A DNA stretch of 34,194 bases. It comes from Priapulus caudatus (lineage: Eukaryota; Priapulida; Priapulimorpha; Priapulimorphida; Priapulidae). The stretch is from the NCBI RefSeq assembly GCF_000485595.1, contig NW_014577171.1, forward strand, positions 161,023-195,216, in the 5' to 3' direction. The notes under the pieces are model-generated. The model was given only the letters and a program-made list of their open reading frames with translations. It was not told where the DNA came from and did no database searches. The position numbers and the translations under genes were made by a program. Below, one piece after another: positions 31,401 to 34,194 of this stretch (within the stretch, counting starts at the first letter, position 1; each line of letters begins with the position of its first letter).

Positions 31401-31839
31401 GCCATACACTCCTACACACATACACCGTATACAAAACGAATTGTAGGCCTATTCTATTTCCACCAACATTGTGCGGAAGCGACTGTCCAGCGACCGCAAT
31501 TTCAGGACACCTTCTCAGATACAGATGTTTGTGTGACTTGAGGTAGGCAGTAATAACACATCTTCATAGTATACCCAATCAAAATTTCAGCAATTTCGTT
31601 AAGGAAATTAACAAATCAAATGCTAACTCAGATCGTAATCGTATAGAGTTGAGACCACATTAATTGGTTTACGTTGAGTAAACTCAATTAGAAAAAAATC
31701 AGGATCTGTCACGAAATATTGTCATTTCCGATTGCAATTCTAAATAACTGTCACGGATTCGATATCATTTACAACAATGTCACGTGCATGGATCGGTGCC
31801 CTCGCTAATTACAAAATACTCTATGAATCATGTATCATA

Positions 31840-31849
31840 ATTATATATG

Positions 31850-31905
<56 letters not shown>
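31840..31905. repeat. TA microsatellite (copy III)
   Basis: Mostly pure TA tract with CATATATA ends. Confidence 0.93.
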
Positions 31906-31907
<2 letters not shown>

Positions 31908-31944
31908 AACACCAACGCACAACACGCACGCACGTGCGGCGCGG

Positions 31945-32520
31945 CGGGCGACACACACACAACACACAAAACACATACAGACAGCAACCCGACACACACA
32001 CACACACACCAACATACACAGACACCACACACAACACACATAACCACACAACGCACCACGCCTACACAAACACACACACCGCCACACACACATCACAACA
32101 CCCACCACACACACGACCCCCACACACACACACGCGCGCCGCGCACACACATAATGACACACACAACACACAGCACACGCACACAACACACATACCATAC
32201 ACACACTCACACACAGTCACAGCACACATGCACACCCAGCACACACTGCACAAACGCAACACGGCCAACAACATCGCACACAGCGAACAAACACACATCA
32301 CACACACACACACAACATACACACACACACCCACGCACACGATCACACGCACTAGGGCCAACACCAAACCACAGCACACCACGCACACACTATACGCACA
32401 CAGCCACACGCGCGGCGCACACACACATAGCACACACACACCACACACACAAACGCAACACACACACACCACACACACACACACACACACACCACACACA
32501 CTCAAACACACTCACAGGCA
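31945..32520. repeat. Long CA array (copy III)
   Basis: About 575 bp of CA with AACAC variants and CG cores at about 32130-32144 and 32408-32418. Confidence 0.97.
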
Positions 32521-32690
32521 CACTATATTATATTCCTACAGAAAGAATACGAATGTCATTGTCTAGCTGACCGATGGCCCCTCCCCTCTCTTCTCGCTCT
32601 GGCTAGCAAAGTCTAATATTTCATCCTGTGCAAATCTAAACGCTAAATAATTCGCATTGCCGGGCTTTCTAGAAATTGATAATTCGAACA

Positions 32691-32746
32691 GCGCATGCGC
32701 AATCGTCGCGACGGAGGATCCGATATGCGTGTCGTGCGCATGCGCA
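32691..32746. promoter_or_regulatory. Two NRF1-like palindromes (copy III)
   Basis: GCGCATGCGC (32691-32700) and TGCGCATGCGCA (32735-32746), in the same order and close to the same spacing as copy I (41 bp there, about 44 bp here between palindrome starts). The downstream GC-rich CCGGCGGCGGCGG stretch is also kept (about 32978-32993). Confidence 0.45.
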
Positions 32747-33585
32747 GACGCGAACAGCAGTCCTGACTCGCCGTCTGCCTGTCACTCGACTTAGCAAACG
32801 GCGTCTCTCTCTCTCCCTCTCTCTCAGTGCTCTCTCGGCAGAAAATTCTACATTTTTAACGGAGCGCTCGTGGCGGGGTACGTACGCCGAAATCGATTAT
32901 GAACTTTATGTTGCTCGACATGTGAAAATAAAAGTGCGAAGTACTCTCTCGCCATAGTTCGGCCGATAGTGGCCGGCGCCGGCGGCGGCGGAGCGGAGAA
33001 GGGCGGGATACATGAACGGCCGAGATTCCCCCCACTCTCTATCTCTAAACAAAATAAACATTCCCATAAAACCCGCGCAGAAAGTTCTACCGCTCTATAA
33101 TCGTAATTCGAACCGTTCAACAAGCTCGAGTGCGACAAATCAAACAACGTTACGATTATTCGATTACCGTTCAAATGCGCGGCGCGTGAGGTTTCAGTCG
33201 GATCTGAACATGCAACGACATTCACTGACAACAACTCGCCCCAAAACGAACGAAAGCGGTAAACCACAACACACACAACACACGGCGCGCACACACCACA
33301 ACCACACACACACCAGCACACACACACACACACAACCACACACCACAACACACACACGAGCGCACCACGCGCGACATATTATAGACATACTTATGAAAAT
33401 AATTTATACATCCAATTTCGGCCAAAAATACTTTTTTCCTTCTCGCTTACATTTCCATCTGCCGTGCGTGCGGGATTACGTAAGATGGGAATCACGTGCT
33501 GCGCTGCAGACCAGCCGCTGTCGCTGCTGCCTTGGGAAGAATTAGTATTACCGAATCGGAACAAGCCGCTTAGTCGCGGCTGAGC

Positions 33586-33857
33586 AGGGTCTATGTCCCT
33601 CTCGGGTACTGCGAAACGTACCCTGGTACTATCTAATATACGGCACGTATCATGGCCTACTCGCACTGAACAAATCATGGGAGTCCCTACGCCTACTCCT
33701 AACACTAAACCCTAACCCAACGCTAACCCGCTTAAACTAACTAACGAGGTCTAACGCCTAAACCACGCATGATGAGATAGTTACCAGGGTAGCGTTCCGG
33801 TATACGGACCGCGTACCCAGGGTACGTTTTTCCGGCAGTCCTGGGGGACATAGACCT
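33586..33857. mobile_element. TIR element enclosing CCCTAA-type repeats (copy III)
   Basis: Identical to the copy I element, as part of the exact 892-bp match. The telomere-like block is at 33698-33764. Confidence 0.7.
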
Positions 33858-34194
33858 CTGCGCCTTAGGCTTGTGCGGCTCTGCATGCAAGCTTGCGTGC
33901 GCGGCGCGTCGCAGACAACGTTAGGCGTGACACGGCAGCGGTTTCTATATCCGCAGCGTCGAGGTATGAAGCGACCAATCTCAGCTTACGTAATGAGCGG
34001 GAAGAAGGGGGAGGATGAGCAGGCAGCCGAGGGGTGCGCGTGGAGAAGGGCGAGGGGAGAGGGAGGAAGGGGAGAAGACAGGGAGGAGGGGGAGAAGAAA
34101 GGGCGGGGAGAAGGGAAGGGGAGGAAGGAAGAGAAAGAAGGAGAGTGGAGAGAATAGGAGAGGGGGAGAGGGGAGAGGGGGAGAGGGGAGCGGG

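Larger units (their letters stand above)
30190..34194 (+). repeat. Complex 4.1 kb unit, copy III
   Basis: Full unit from AGTCGGGGAGAAGCTAGCTG to the GGA tract at the window end. Modules: GT 30370-30545; GC-rich unique 30545-30725; CT 30735-30760 and 30845-30902; unique 30905-31150; CA 31160-31400; unique 31400-31840; TA 31840-31905; CA 31945-32520; NRF1 module about 32530-33260; CA 33265-33360; telomere-like TIR element 33586-33857; GGA 34005-34194. The last 892 bases equal 22586-23477 exactly as far as I can check. The LRRNT exon that precedes copy I is absent here. Confidence 0.93.

Overview
This looks like non-coding, repeat-dominated nuclear DNA from an invertebrate animal. Evidence: very long dinucleotide and trinucleotide arrays (AG, CT, GT/CA, TA, CTG/GTT, TAG), CpG-rich unique sequence, two copies of a short terminal-inverted-repeat (TIR) element family, degenerate TTAGGG/CCCTAA repeats, and a spliced-type first exon for a secreted or membrane leucine-rich-repeat protein. 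TTAGGG-type repeats argue weakly against arthropods, which mostly use TTAGG; the phylum cannot be fixed from this window. There is no bacterial-style gene organisation. Most long open frames here are translations of microsatellites.

Layout. 1-11257: a 0.89 kb dispersed repeat at the left edge (1-891) recurs at about 8290-9171. Between and after the two copies lie a 15-bp minisatellite (1779-2131), CTG/GTT arrays, two TIR elements (2996-3686 and 10260-10457, both with CAG target duplications), a CpG-rich minisatellite (4186-4394), large GT and CA arrays, and several stretches of unique sequence. A 10-N gap sits at 11258-11267. 11268-21006: a large inverted repeat, left arm 11268 to about 14600 and right arm about 18095 to 21006, around a roughly 3.5 kb spacer. 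Each arm carries one copy of a signal-peptide plus LRRNT first exon; the two copies face each other, and only the right-arm (minus-strand) copy is open. The spacer holds a promoter-like GC-box/CRE cluster, a long CT array, a telomere-like TTAGGG block and a weak minus-strand exon candidate.

19316-34194: a complex unit of about 4.1 kb in three direct copies (19316-23477, 23503-about 27720, 30190-34194). A partial fourth copy, inverted, lies at 11268-12954 and forms the outer part of the left palindrome arm. Each full unit alternates low-complexity blocks (GT, CT, CA, TA, CA, CA, GGA) with conserved unique blocks. One block carries NRF1-like GCGCATGCGC palindromes, and another is a roughly 270-bp TIR element that encloses CCCTAA-type repeats. 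Between the second and third copies lie about 1.2 kb of polypurine sequence, a 110-bp palindromic tandem repeat and about 1 kb of unique CpG-rich DNA.

Assembly quality matters for everything here. The copies differ mainly by scattered single-base insertions and deletions even in unique sequence, as in unpolished long-read consensus. Yet 22586-23477 and 33303-34194 look base-for-base identical, ending exactly at the 25-N gap and at the window end. Some of the copy number may therefore be an assembly artefact. I see no tRNA, rRNA or CRISPR structure, and no transposase or reverse-transcriptase motifs.
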